From: Pholiota molesta
Taxonomy: Eukaryota; Basidiomycota; Agaricomycetes; Agaricales; Strophariaceae
Assembly (NCBI GenBank): GCA_014925825.1
Contig: JACGCK010000432.1
Location: 1 to 24,484 of the forward strand
Direction: 5' to 3'
Length of the DNA: 24,484 nucleotides
The notes under the pieces: generated by a model
Seen by the model: the letters and a program-made list of their open reading frames with translations, nothing else
The model's database searches: none
What the model was told of the DNA's origin: nothing
Translations under genes and position numbers: made by a program
Shown: positions 1-9,523 of the stretch, piece by piece
Layout of the letters: each line of letters opens with the position of its first letter
How positions within the stretch are numbered: the first letter of the stretch is position 1

Positions 1-272
1 CAGTGTTGCGTCGATAAACCCCATGATGGCAAATGTAACTCGAATATCCTGAAGGGCAAATCCAACGCCAAATGCGAAGACCTGAAAGATCAAGGGCGAG
101 TGAGTATTAATATACTAATGCACAATGCACGCTGTGAAGGAGGTAAACAACATATATCCTCCCAGCAAGCATTTCATTGAACTTCAAATGCTGTTCTAAA
201 AAGTACACTCACTGTTGAAGATGCAAGAACTACTCTGGAAACGAGGTCAACCAACGTCTGCCCTGCGAAGTC
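1..272 (-). CDS. 3' part of an unidentified minus-strand gene (partial, tentative)
   Basis: Two short reading blocks on the minus strand join across a plausible intron. Exon 272-213 reads DFAGQTLVDLVSRVVLASST and ends at a GTGAGT donor. The 131-nt intron 212-82 ends in TTTCAG, and exon 81-1 continues in the same phase with 27 hydrophobic-rich codons (starting VFAFGVGFALQDI) to the window edge. A further small exon at 346-326 with a 53-nt intron is possible but weak. The residues look like membrane or helical segments, and I do not recognise the family. The intron is long for this genome and an alternative exon inside it (about 190-135) is open, so the model is uncertain. The 5' end was not found. 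Without the sequence to the left, no function can be given. Confidence 0.35.
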
Positions 273-590
273 CTGTTCGCTACAGCTCAGATACTACCCT
301 TCCGAGATAGGTATAGAAGGCTCACAATCCTTCCCTCTGCCAGATCCTGTAAGAATGAACTCATTATTGCGGTCGTTGTGCACTTGGCTAGGTGAAGTTC
401 TAATGAGATATAGAGGCGGAGAGGTCAAACTGGCGGCTGTTTAGAAAGCTGGAGATCAAGAACGCCAGCAAAAGGTGCGGAATACGCAAAGACAACGCGG
501 TTAAACAACAAATGGGACTTCAGTACAAGTACAAGTCGCGGGGACGACGTGTCGAAAGACGTAGTGATCACGTCACGTGCAAATACCGAA

Positions 591-599
591 CTAAATATA
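591..599 (+). promoter_or_regulatory. possible TATA element upstream of the membrane-protein gene
   Basis: An AT-rich CTAAATATA stretch lies about 250 nt before the ATG at 843. A CACGTG E-box and a GTGATCAC palindrome sit just upstream (about 564-580). The long distance to the start codon makes this a weak assignment. Confidence 0.3.
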
Positions 600-842
600 G
601 CCGCGATGCAGTGCAGATGCAATGCACACTGCATCGACGATTCGAGTCTTCGACTGATTCGACTCTCACCATCACCTTCTTCCTCGACCTCTCTCAATAG
701 ACGCTCTTACTCATAGGCTGATTAACTCTTGCGTTTAAAAAACTCGGAACCCAGTATCCTTGGCTCTATCTATGAGCTGAATTTACGATTGGTTCCCCTT
801 AGGCTCAGGCTTCCCCGGGCATTGTACACTGCCAACTTGAAT

Positions 843-1906
843 ATGAGCGACATTCAAGAAACCTTGTCTATAGCAGGTATATTCTATATCGATTAGGTAC
901 CTCTCTCTCTAAACAACTATTTTGTTTGTTAGGAATAGGCATCCGTTCGTCTATCTATATCCATGCTCTTCTCGGTCCCATCGCTATCTGGGCACAGTAT
1001 GCTCGACACGGAAGTTTAGGAACCGATTCGAACAGAACCATTACTCTAATGTTTGATCACATAGTTGGAAAACTACTCCTGATTGGCATTGCACTGTTTA
1101 TCACAGCGATTATCGCCGCCAAATCCACCGCCGGCCTTAGCTCTGTCGAAGGCCTCGTCGTTCTGAACCTGCTGTGGACCGTCAACGCAGCCATGCTGTT
1201 GCTGAGCATGGCGACTCCCCTACTCAACTGGTTTGGTCCTTGCCCAGAATCCACGCGGCAGCGAGAAGAGCGCTACCGGTTCCAAAGCCTGCGCGGCGCT
1301 TGGAACGTTTATCCGTGCAGCGTCATCCTCCATTCCGTTTTGCTAGCGGCCTTCGGCCTGTGGTTCTGGGCAAGTCCTAACGCGTTCCGGGACGACAGCT
1401 TTTCTGTACACTACTGGATATTTGGCCGGATCCCAATCCATAACGGCTCATTACGCAAAGCATCTTTGGCTATCTACAGTATTTCGGCGATTCCAGGAAT
1501 CAACATGATGTTCCATGCAATCGTCGCATTGGCCATTCCAGCATTGATTACATCCGTCTTGATGGTGACTTTTAAGCGCTTCGACAACAGTGCCTTCGAA
1601 TATTCAATGCACGCAATTGCCTCATTCGCATTTCTGGCGCAACCCATATACTTCATCGTATCCACGGAAATGGTCATTAAAACGAATTTTATCGGAGGAA
1701 AGAGCACAGCCCTCGACACATGGACCATTGGGGATACTGTCCTTCTCCTTATTACTGCAACATCTATCAAGTCGATAGTAGATCTGACGCTCAACTCATG
1801 GCAGTCATATTTTCCTGCGATTGATTCTGTGCAGGAACCGACCGTACAATATGCTAATTCTGGGGGAAATAAAAATGGGACAACAGCAGAGGATGTACTT
1901 GTGTAA
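843..1906 (+). CDS. multi-pass membrane protein, unknown function
   Basis: Two exons, 843-876 and 933-1906, flank a 56-nt intron (GTATAT...TTAG, with a CTAAAC branch point). The join is in phase and gives a 335-residue protein starting MSDIQETLSIAGIGIRSS. The downstream exon alone lacks an ATG at its front, which is why the upstream exon was chosen. Several hydrophobic stretches are visible: near the N-terminus, around residues 68-90 (KLLLIGIALFITAIIAAKS), 95-120, 140-165, 195-225, 235-265 and 280-300, so about six or seven membrane passes. The C-terminus is polar and rich in Asn, Gly and Thr. I see no catalytic or transport motif. Multi-pass orphan proteins of this sort are common in mushroom-forming fungi. 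Function unknown; the gene call itself is fairly safe. Confidence 0.75.
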
Positions 1907-2570
1907 CTAAGGGATACGCATTGGGTTATTAACTATGAAATAATAATTTGTTCAATGGCTGTAGTTATACAAAGTAGCACAAGCGCTCTCTGAGCGCTCA
2001 AGGGCCAATGATGTGTTCAGTTACCAGTGGCATTTTGAACGATGTTAGGCTTGTTACATGGATTGAATGCTTACCTAGCTTAGACCAAAGAGGCTTTCAA
2101 ACGACGACGAAGACAAGTGATCTCTCGTTTGTTCTGATTTCTCAAACCAATGATTACTACGTGCTGGCCACGCTTCTATTGTATGCATACTATTGTATCC
2201 GACTCTATTCCATTGTACCATTTGTATAATATTCTAATATATCCATCCTAGCAAGCATTGTGTATTCTACCCATGATCCATAAACCATGTATTCCGATGA
2301 ATAAAACCACTTTTACTGGTATTTCACTCCGTTTAAACTGAGAAATTTTGTCTGTGCCAACAGGACTAAATACGATGCCAAACGAGGAATTCCGAACCAG
2401 TCATTATATCCCGTTTTTCATGGGCGCTCAACTTAGCGCCCCGGGTGAGTCGGACCGGGAATGTCTTGTCACATGGATCGTCGTTCGGTTTTCGGCAAGG
2501 TTTTGGTTCGTTTCTCAGTCCTTGACATTGCTTTGGCACTAATTTCAAGTTCGCACCCCAAGTACCCTTC
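1907..2570. other. intergenic region, no gene seen
   Basis: This holds the 3' flank of the membrane-protein gene and the promoter of the aldolase gene. Short open frames (2008-2229, 2348-2542) show no protein-like composition. A perfect 7-bp inverted repeat with a 6-nt loop lies at 2422-2441, about 130 nt before the aldolase TATA box. Confidence 0.6.
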
Positions 2571-2578
2571 TTATATAT
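2571..2578 (+). promoter_or_regulatory. TATA box of the aldolase gene
   Basis: TTATATAT lies about 95 nt upstream of the aldolase ATG (2671), a spacing shared with other genes in the window. Confidence 0.6.
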
Positions 2579-2670
2579 TTAGTGTGATCAGAGTCATCAG
2601 ACCCGCTGGGAAACTTATCATAACGATCGCATGCAATTCTCTTTGCTTCCTCTTCCCATCTTGTCTTAAC

Positions 2671-3926
2671 ATGTCTTTGGAAAACAATCTTACTCTCCAA
2701 ATCCTCGAAAAGGCTGAACGCGAAGGATATGGTATCTTAGCGCAATGCTGGCACGTTGCAAAACTCTTGACAATCTACCGTCTACGAAAGCCTAACCGCA
2801 GGCTATTGGAATAGCTACGACGCAAACATGGTTATCGGTTTCGTTCAAGCTGCCGAGCGTGCTCGGAGCCCAGCCATTCTTCAGATGTTCCCCGTTACCC
2901 TGGCGTATGGGAAAGGCCCCTTTCTCCAGTTCTGTCTTAACGCGTTGGTTGAATTGACATATTTCGATGTGTCTGTTACTTGCTGGCTTACGAATAACTC
3001 GGCGATTCAGTGCACATCAAGCTTCAGTGCCTATTGCCGTGCATCTTGACCACGCTACGGATCCCGAACATATCGAACTGGCATTAAATCTGGCGGATCA
3101 GGGGATTAAATTCGATAGCATCATGGTCGATGCTAGTCATGCTGAAGTATGTGCTTCACGAAATTTCGGAGTCGTATGCGAGATATTGAACGTTCGGGAC
3201 GCGTTAGACAGATGAAGAAAACATCGCAATTGCGAAGCCTTACGTAGATCGAGCGCTTAAATTGGGCATCGCGGTTGAGGTCGAGCTTGGCCGCCTCGAA
3301 GGCGGAGAGGCTGGTCTGCGCACGATCTCTGACGCCAAGCTCACAGATCCTGCAAAGGCCAGAACCTTCATGTCTGGGTGAGTCCTCATGTTGCTCCTAT
3401 TTATAGTTGGATGATACATCGAACGTTTATAGCACAGGAGCTCTGATACTTGCGCCTAGCATTGGAAATCTTCATGGTTCCTACATCAACCCACCCAGCT
3501 TTCGTCAATCAATGCATGTACCATACTTGGCTTCGATAATTATAAAAAAGCTGACTTGTATCTACTTTCTTCCTTCTTCTTTAGCTTGAAGGACCTCCAC
3601 TCCGAGTTTCGAGGGAAGATTCCTTTATGCCTTCACGGAACGGACGAATTACCTGATTCGTTATTTGTTGAATGTATTAAAAATGGCATCAGCAAAGTAC
3701 GTTCTCAGCAACACCTTCAGGCTACAAGATGCTCATCATTTTTATTTTTTATTTTCATACTTGCTAGATAAACGTCAATAGCTGGGGCCGTGATCCTTAC
3801 GCTAAGGCCCTTGGCGAAGGCTTGTTATCGAAGCCTTTCCCGGACGCTGTGGAGGAAGCCACGGAAGTCTTTATCAAGTCTTGCTCTCGATTTTTTGCTG
3901 TATTTGGATCTGCTGGGAAAGCTTGA
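2671..3926 (+). CDS. class II ketose-bisphosphate aldolase (fructose/tagatose-bisphosphate aldolase family)
   Basis: Seven exons: 2671-2750, 2815-2943, 3011-3146, 3208-3377, 3433-3517, 3592-3696, 3768-3926. They give 287 residues, the usual size for the family. Family landmarks appear in order: SVPIAVHLDHA around residue 75-85 (catalytic Asp83 and metal-binding His84), MVDASHAE near 108-115, EVELGRLEGGEAG, APSIGNLHGSY (His186), PLCLHGTDELPD (His215) and SKINVNSWGRDPY. These enzymes use Zn2+ to interconvert a ketose bisphosphate with dihydroxyacetone phosphate and an aldehyde, normally in the cytosol. Substrate preference cannot be told from sequence. Two junctions are uncertain. Intron 1 keeps the expected frame (GILAQC then CYDANM) only with a GC donor at 2751; the alternative is GT at 2732 to AG at 2801. 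Intron 5 stays in frame only with an AAG acceptor at 3591 rather than the better-looking TTTAG at 3584. A DenD-like dehydrogenase follows on the same strand. Confidence 0.9.
2751..2814 (+). other. possible GC-AG intron in the aldolase gene
   Basis: Reading the donor as TG|GCACGT and the acceptor as GAATAG keeps the aldolase frame and the conserved N-terminal wording. The donor is a poor match to the usual GCAAGT form, and a GT-AG alternative (2732-2801) exists, so this is tentative. Confidence 0.45.
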
Positions 3927-4469
3927 CGAACAAATGCACAGCAAGACTCAGGCCTTAGGGCTGTGAAATCAGTGGTTTAAGCGCCCAAGCAGCAACCAAG
4001 TACACTGTTCATTGTTGTCGGTATCTGTCAATTTATTTTGATATCAGAAAGATAAAGGATGGTTTAAATCTACTACCAAGGACCTAATGAGTATCGATGT
4101 TTTGATTTTTGCAGTCGTATGTAATTGGGCGCTAAATTCCAAATCGGATCCCTGAGGAACCGACGGATCACGTGCCTCACATGAACGTTGTTCAGAAAAT
4201 TCAGCTCTTGACTCTTTCTCTTCAACTCAACTGCTCCAGTTTTATCTCGAATCGCCTCGTACTATAGAAACTCTACTCAATGATGAGCATGTGGGGCTCA
4301 AGCTTAGTTTTTGAAATTGTACCTCAGGTGACACACCTCAAAAGGCAGTGCCACAATAGGTATATATAACCTTGCGCGCCCACCCGGAATGCCAAACGTA
4401 TAAGAATCGTTCTTCGTCCCAACTCCAATCCAAGTCGAGGCTTCCTAGGGCACCCCATATCGCTCAGAC
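3927..4469. other. intergenic region between aldolase and dehydrogenase genes
   Basis: This is the 543-nt spacer of two co-directional genes. It contains a CACGTG E-box near 4169 and, close to the downstream gene, a strong TATA box. I see no open frame worth calling. Confidence 0.6.
4361..4368 (+). promoter_or_regulatory. TATA box of the DenD-like gene
   Basis: TATATATA lies about 100 nt before the ATG at 4470. The leader between them is C-rich, as in many fungal promoters. Confidence 0.65.
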
Positions 4470-5710
4470 ATGCGCAACGTCGTTCTAATCACAGGAGCTG
4501 CTGGTTGGCTTGGTAGACTGGTGAGCACATCCTCAACAGTGTCTTTAGTAACGTGCAGAAGATAATCTTTGTTCAAATCTGCAGCTTGCTAAAGCTATCC
4601 ATGAAGATCCTCTAACCCCCGATGCCAAACTGATCCTCGCCGATATCGAAGAACCGCCAGCCCCCGAAGGCTCCAACGCGGTTTGCTTGAAGGTTGACTT
4701 GACTGAAAGGGAGCAGTCGTATACTCTTTTCGATACAAAGTTCGGTCTTCCTGACACTGTATACTGCTTGCATGGCTTGATGTCCAGAGGCTCGGAGGAT
4801 AGTTTTGATTTGGGCTCTAAGGTATATTCTATGATTCGTGCTATTTCGTCTATTTGTTTATCGGCGCTGCTTTCAGATCAACGTCGATTCAGTGCGTTCC
4901 CTGCTAGAGTCAACGCGCTCGCATAGCGAACGGCATAATCCCATCAAGTTTATCTTGACATCGTCGCTGGCTGTATACGGCGGTCCTCTGGTATATCCTT
5001 TTCGGTGTGATCCAGGCCCAGCGTCATTGACTATTTTTCTCAGCCCGAAATTATTACACCTTCAACGATCGCCACACCAGAGAGCTCGTACGGCTTTGCA
5101 AAGCTAGTGTCGGAGACATACATCACCGAATATACCCGACGGGGATTTATCGATGGACGCGTTCTTCGCCTTCCTACTATCGTCGTCCGCCCTGGTGCAC
5201 CTGCAAAAGCAGCATCTGCCTTCCTCTCTGGTTAGTCGTATGAACTCCGTGGCATTATTTATTTCACCTCACATTTGTTGTTAAGGAGTAATTCGTGAAC
5301 CATTACAAGGCATCGAGACCGTATGCCCGATCGGAAACTCCTTTGACGCAGCCGAACTATCCCTCAAAGTTTGGCTCGCATCTCCCGAAACAACGATCAA
5401 GAACCTAGTCCTTGCCAAAAATATTCCTACGGATAAGTTCCTCTCCCACACCCGTGTCGTTTGTCTGCCTGGCTTCACTGCGAGCGTGCGCGATGAACTT
5501 GAGGCCTTGATCAAGGTTGCTGGGCCTGATGCGTTGAAGCTTGTGAAGTTCGAGGATGACCCCACCAGTAGGAAGATTGTGTCCTCATGGCCTGCGGTCT
5601 TTGATAATTCGTATGCTCTGAGTCTCGGCTTTAGCGTTGATGAGGGCGGTTTGGAGCCTATCGTTCGGAGGTTTCAAGAAACCTTACTTCGGGTGGTGCA
5701 TGAGAGTTGA
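4470..5710 (+). CDS. denD: NAD-dependent epimerase/dehydratase-type dehydrogenase, D-erythronate dehydrogenase (DenD)-like
   Basis: Five exons (4470-4520, 4585-4821, 4877-4990, 5044-5230, 5286-5710) with introns of 53-64 nt splice in frame to 337 residues. This is an extended short-chain dehydrogenase. It has an N-terminal Rossmann motif ITGAAGWLG (residues 7-15), catalytic Ser in TSSLAVYGG (about 125-132), and Tyr150/Lys154 in SYGFAK. The following RRGFIDGRVLRLPTIVVRPG, AASAFLSG and REPLQG segments are characteristic of D-erythronate dehydrogenases, which oxidise a four-carbon sugar acid with NAD+. Residues such as VCPIG and the C-terminal part also fit. The last intron ends in AAG rather than CAG or TAG, which the frame requires. 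The gene follows the aldolase on the same strand. Exact substrate is inferred from resemblance; a related UDP-sugar epimerase-like activity is the main alternative. Confidence 0.88.
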
Positions 5711-6256
5711 CATGGAATCATTTAATCAACATAATTGTGTATACAGAAGTGCAACAACCATGTAATTTTTGAATGGATAGAAGAAATCAATTAGATGGTG
5801 ACTGTTGGACGTCACTACTTAAAGTGGCCCGGGCGCAGGCCTTGTGTACTGCCGGTCCCGCTCCTTTCTACTTCCCGCAACATACTCTATATTCATATGT
5901 GCGGGTGAAACCCCTCCTTGTTGATCACTTTCAGTACTTGTGCTAAATCTGCCCATTCGCAATGTATTATCCATGCCAAATTCAAACGATGGCGCTATTG
6001 CCGTTTCGAGTTGCCCGGGAGGAAGAGCTTCTTCCCACCGCGTTCGCGGTAATCACATTCGGACACACGCAACATAACCGAAACCGTAGGCTACTACAGG
6101 CAGACCCCTTCTTTACCCAGGTTTGCCTCCACTACCCGACTTCCACGTTTCGTTGTTGCGGGGTATTATATACCGAGCGAAGACGTCTATAACAGCCTCG
6201 CATTGAATCTTCCTGAATCCCTGCCGCTACCACCTCCATAACGCACTTAATCGACC
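5711..6256. other. intergenic region between DenD-like and DUF2470 genes
   Basis: A 546-nt spacer with the 3' flank of the dehydrogenase and the promoter of the next gene. An open frame at 5962-6192 spans the TATA box and is not protein-like. Confidence 0.55.
6164..6172 (+). promoter_or_regulatory. TATA box of the DUF2470 gene
   Basis: TATTATATA lies about 85 nt upstream of the ATG at 6257. Confidence 0.6.
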
Positions 6257-7094
6257 ATGGCCGATCCCGTCGCTGAGAAGTCAGGTTTTCTGAAGATGTA
6301 CATGTCGAACCACCCGGACACGTTGGTGGCGTATGCGAAGTGGTATGGGAAGGTGAAGGAGGTCATTACGAGCGCAGAGATGTCTGCTATCGACTGTAAT
6401 GTGCGTACATTACATGCTCAATGTGATGACGTCTTATAAGCTAACCGACGAACTACTTATTCCAGAGCATGACTTTGTCCTGCACCCTGAAGAATGGCGC
6501 GAAGAAGGACGTCAGGGTACCTATAGAGCCCCCTTTGTCGGGCTATGAGGATGTAAAGCCGCGCCTGCTGGAAATGAAGGCTTTCGCCCAAGAGGGGCTT
6601 GGAATGGTGCGTATTACCCTCACCAAAACCTTACCTTATGTACTGACCGACGAGATTCCTCCAGATTAAAGCTCCCAAAATCACCACCTTCGAGTTCCCG
6701 AAGGATGCCTGGATTTCAGCAGTCCTCATCGGCCCAATATACTTTATCTACCTCTTTCAGGGATCATCTGCAATAGGCCTCGGTAGCCTGGCCAACTTCA
6801 TCGTATCATACACAGGCTCGACCTTCTTCACTTACGCCTTTTGGACCCTTTTCATCCTTCACTCGCTGGAAGGCCTGTACACTTACAGTCTTTGCCGGAA
6901 GCATTCGACAGGTTTTGTTCTTGGAGTGAGTGCATCTTCCGTCACGAAAGAGCTGAATAATAGTTGACCATCATATATTGCACTGCCAGACTAAATATGT
7001 GTTGGCGACGGTATTGTCTGGGTACCCAATCTGGACAAGTTTGAGGAAGAAAATCCAGGCCGCACGGATAGATTCCGTCATGAAGATACAATAA
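6257..7094 (+). CDS. DUF2470 domain protein with C-terminal membrane region (TMEM254/DUF4499-like)
   Basis: Four exons (6257-6400, 6466-6606, 6665-6925, 6990-7094), all phase 0 with introns of 58-65 nt, give 216 residues. Residues 10-95 match DUF2470: a helix with NHPDTLVAYAKWYG (the Asn-His-x-Asp pattern of the family), then a small beta domain ending in LLEMKAFAQEGLGM. In other organisms DUF2470 is found at the end of heme-oxygenase-like or flavin-binding proteins. Residues 105-205 hold about three to four hydrophobic segments, including WTLFILHSLEGLYTY and KYVLATVLSGYPIW, resembling the small TMEM254/DUF4499 membrane family. The protein is therefore expected in a membrane with the DUF2470 domain on one side. 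Function unknown. The gene model is very clean. Confidence 0.87.
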
Positions 7095-7544
7095 ACAACT
7101 TCACCATATTCACCGTTCCTTTCTACTTACTAGGTGTCGGCATGAATGTACTAGATAATTGGTTGGCCGGTAATGAATATTCTCCAATGTGTACTCCAAA
7201 ATGTTTCCAGAGATGCATTGCACACGACTGAGAGGAACAAGTAGCATATTTTCTGAGTGGAGAGATACCAAGCTTCTGATACAATTAACTTAAGTCGACT
7301 AAATCACCTGAAATAAAGCTGGAAGTTCTGAATCCAAGGCTGTAAAGTCCAATGGTAGACAGTGGACGCATCGAAGGCGCAGTTTCGCAGTTTCCGACAC
7401 GTTTCCGACACGCTGATCCTGACAAGCTGTTGATCAATTGACACCGCCTTGACTCCAACCACGTAAGTATTTTTGTCACCGCGATCCTATATATCATGGT
7501 CTCTTCCCTCCACTTCAAGCGTATACATACCCCAAGGCTCAACT
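7095..7544. other. intergenic region upstream of the F-box gene
   Basis: A 450-nt spacer. It contains a short direct repeat around 7391-7410 (TTTCCGACACG twice in tandem, overlapping) and the TATA box of the next gene. Nothing else is visible. Confidence 0.5.
7488..7494 (+). promoter_or_regulatory. TATA box of the F-box gene
   Basis: TATATAT lies about 50 nt before the ATG at 7545. Its position argues against the upstream in-frame ATG at 7473. Confidence 0.6.
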
Positions 7545-9411
7545 ATGGACAACCCCGCGTTAGAACAACCCTCTTCCTCTGCGGCTGGCGTGCAAAAAGC
7601 GCGTATCACGGGAAATGACCTACCCGACGACGTCTGGCGACTCATAGCCAGCTACATTCATGGTCCTTCTAGAGTGTCTAACGTGTTCAGATACATCTCA
7701 GTAAACCGCACCTTCTTCAACTTCATGCTATCAGCCAAATATGGAGAAATACACTGGTTCAAACTCGATAAGAGGTGCATTCACATCCTTGAGCGCTTAC
7801 AGTGCGTAGTCTCGTATTTCACTCGAAGAGGCGGCCATCCTTAACGTGTTGGATGCCATGTTTTTGAAGAGAACCAATTATAGCTGGTTATGTCCAGAAG
7901 CTTTTTATACGTGCATGGTTTATCGACTTCCTCTTCAAACGAGAGGAATTGTTCCACTCCACATCAGAGAAGAACAACTGTAAACGAGCTACCGGAATAA
8001 GCGCGTTAGCTCGACTGACGCAGTATCTATTCCAAGGCAAGACCCAATCAACCGACAAATTAGGCGTCGAATACCAGAAAAGCTGGGACGCAGGCAAGCT
8101 CATCCAAGAAACCTCATCGAAAGTGCTCGTCAAAATGCTCGTGCAGGCCGTTAGTGGGATGACCAATGTAACCGAGTTCAATTTCGAGTGGCGAGATCTG
8201 CCGTTGAACAAGCACACTGCGATATTCCTCACGTCGACCAGGACGGCTTTCGACACCAGTCTGCGGAAGCTGGTGCTGCGCGCGCAGATACCCAAGTTCA
8301 AGGAGCTTTTGGCCATTACGAATTTCGACAATATCGATGAACTGGATCTCCATTTTGATTATCGGCCGCAAGGATCAGACCATATTTCCCCTGGCGTGAA
8401 GGACCTAGTCAAAAAGGAGGGCAAATTTTCAAACGACAAATTATCTGCGAGCACCGAACTTACTCCAAAGGACCCCGACGTTGAAGATCTCCATAATACA
8501 GTCATTCCATTCATCGCTCACCGCCGAAGCCAATTGCATACCCTCGCCATATCATCCTCAGCCAACGTCGACCTTTCTCAATTCTTCAACGCCGTACCTC
8601 CTCTCTACACCTTGCGCCGATTCAGCGTCTGCCTTTCATTCGAGAAACAAGCCCTCTCCGATCCCGCAGGCCTCTTGCGCGTGCTCCAAAATGGGAAATC
8701 CACCCTCCTACACGTGTCTTTCGAGGTGGAATGGCCCTCAAGCGCCGCTAGCGGTAATGATATCCACACCTTCACGCGCGAGGCAGCGTTGCAGCAGAAG
8801 CGAGCGAGCTGGGCCGTCCTCAACACCCAACTCCTGCGTCTCCCCGAGTGTCTATCTGGTTTGGAATCGCTCAGGATCCCTTTCGTTTCTGTCGCAGAGA
8901 CCCTGCCTATTATCAACAGATCCTGCGATACCCTGAGGCGTCTCTCGCTGAATGATCATTTTCTCTCTAGAGAGGAAATCGGCGCGTTGGCAGGGGTGTT
9001 CGCGCATCGCTCGCTTGAGCTGAAGCATCTGCACATCGAAGTCGCGCATTTAGATTACCCACTTATGCAGATGCTGGCGAGCAGATTTCCGGGTCTGGAC
9101 TCGTTGGTGATTGTGTTTCAGTCATTCGCATATTTCGTGGCCCATGTCGCCCATGTCAGTCATTTCTTGCATTATATTTTTCTCTGTTTTTAATCTGGAC
9201 GATACTTCTCGTTCTTTTGTCTGTTACTTAGATTCCTGTTGAGTATACACCCATCCAGGATTGGTACCTCTCATACTTCAAGGTTTATGAAGAACGATAC
9301 CGACCGGTGACATACGATGTTTACGGCTCCTTTGAAGGTTCAGGCGTACATCAAGTGAGAGAAGCGACAGTCAGGACGACTATTGAAAAATGGGTACCCA
9401 GCCTTGGCTAG
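7545..9411 (+). CDS. F-box domain protein
   Basis: The best model has three exons: 7545-7805, 7898-9154 and 9232-9411, about 565 residues. The N-terminus has an F-box-like segment, NDLPDDVWRLIASYIHG (about residues 24-40), followed by VFRYISVNRTFFNFMLSAKYGEIHW. F-box proteins normally recruit substrates to SCF ubiquitin ligases through Skp1. The rest is a long region with scattered leucine-rich stretches (LRRLSLNDHFLSREEIGAL, LKHLHIEVAHL, FPGLDSLVIVF), suggestive of an irregular leucine-rich substrate-binding part. Exon 3 ends IEKWVPSLG. The last intron (9155-9231, GTCAGT...CTTAG) is solid. The first is not: the strongest donor (GTGCGT at 7802) does not give the right phase with any stop-free acceptor, so a weaker donor at 7806 was used. 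F-box proteins of this type are numerous in Agaricomycetes; no specific target can be inferred. Confidence 0.75.
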
Positions 9412-9523
9412 TATAAGACGCTCGCCAGTGTTTTGATATCAAAGCCCTGGTTTCATTTCTGTTTATGATGTTATGTATATTTTATGTTACATGCGCTATC
9501 CACGTCAAAACTACTCCAGAACC

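Noticed and set aside
425..697. 90-codon minus-strand open frame starting MREVEEEGDGES
   Set aside because: It overlaps promoter-like sequence of the plus-strand gene at 843, shows no motif, and could not be joined convincingly to the partial gene at 1-272.
5962..6192. 76-codon plus-strand open frame
   Set aside because: It spans the TATA box of the DUF2470 gene and has no protein-like pattern.
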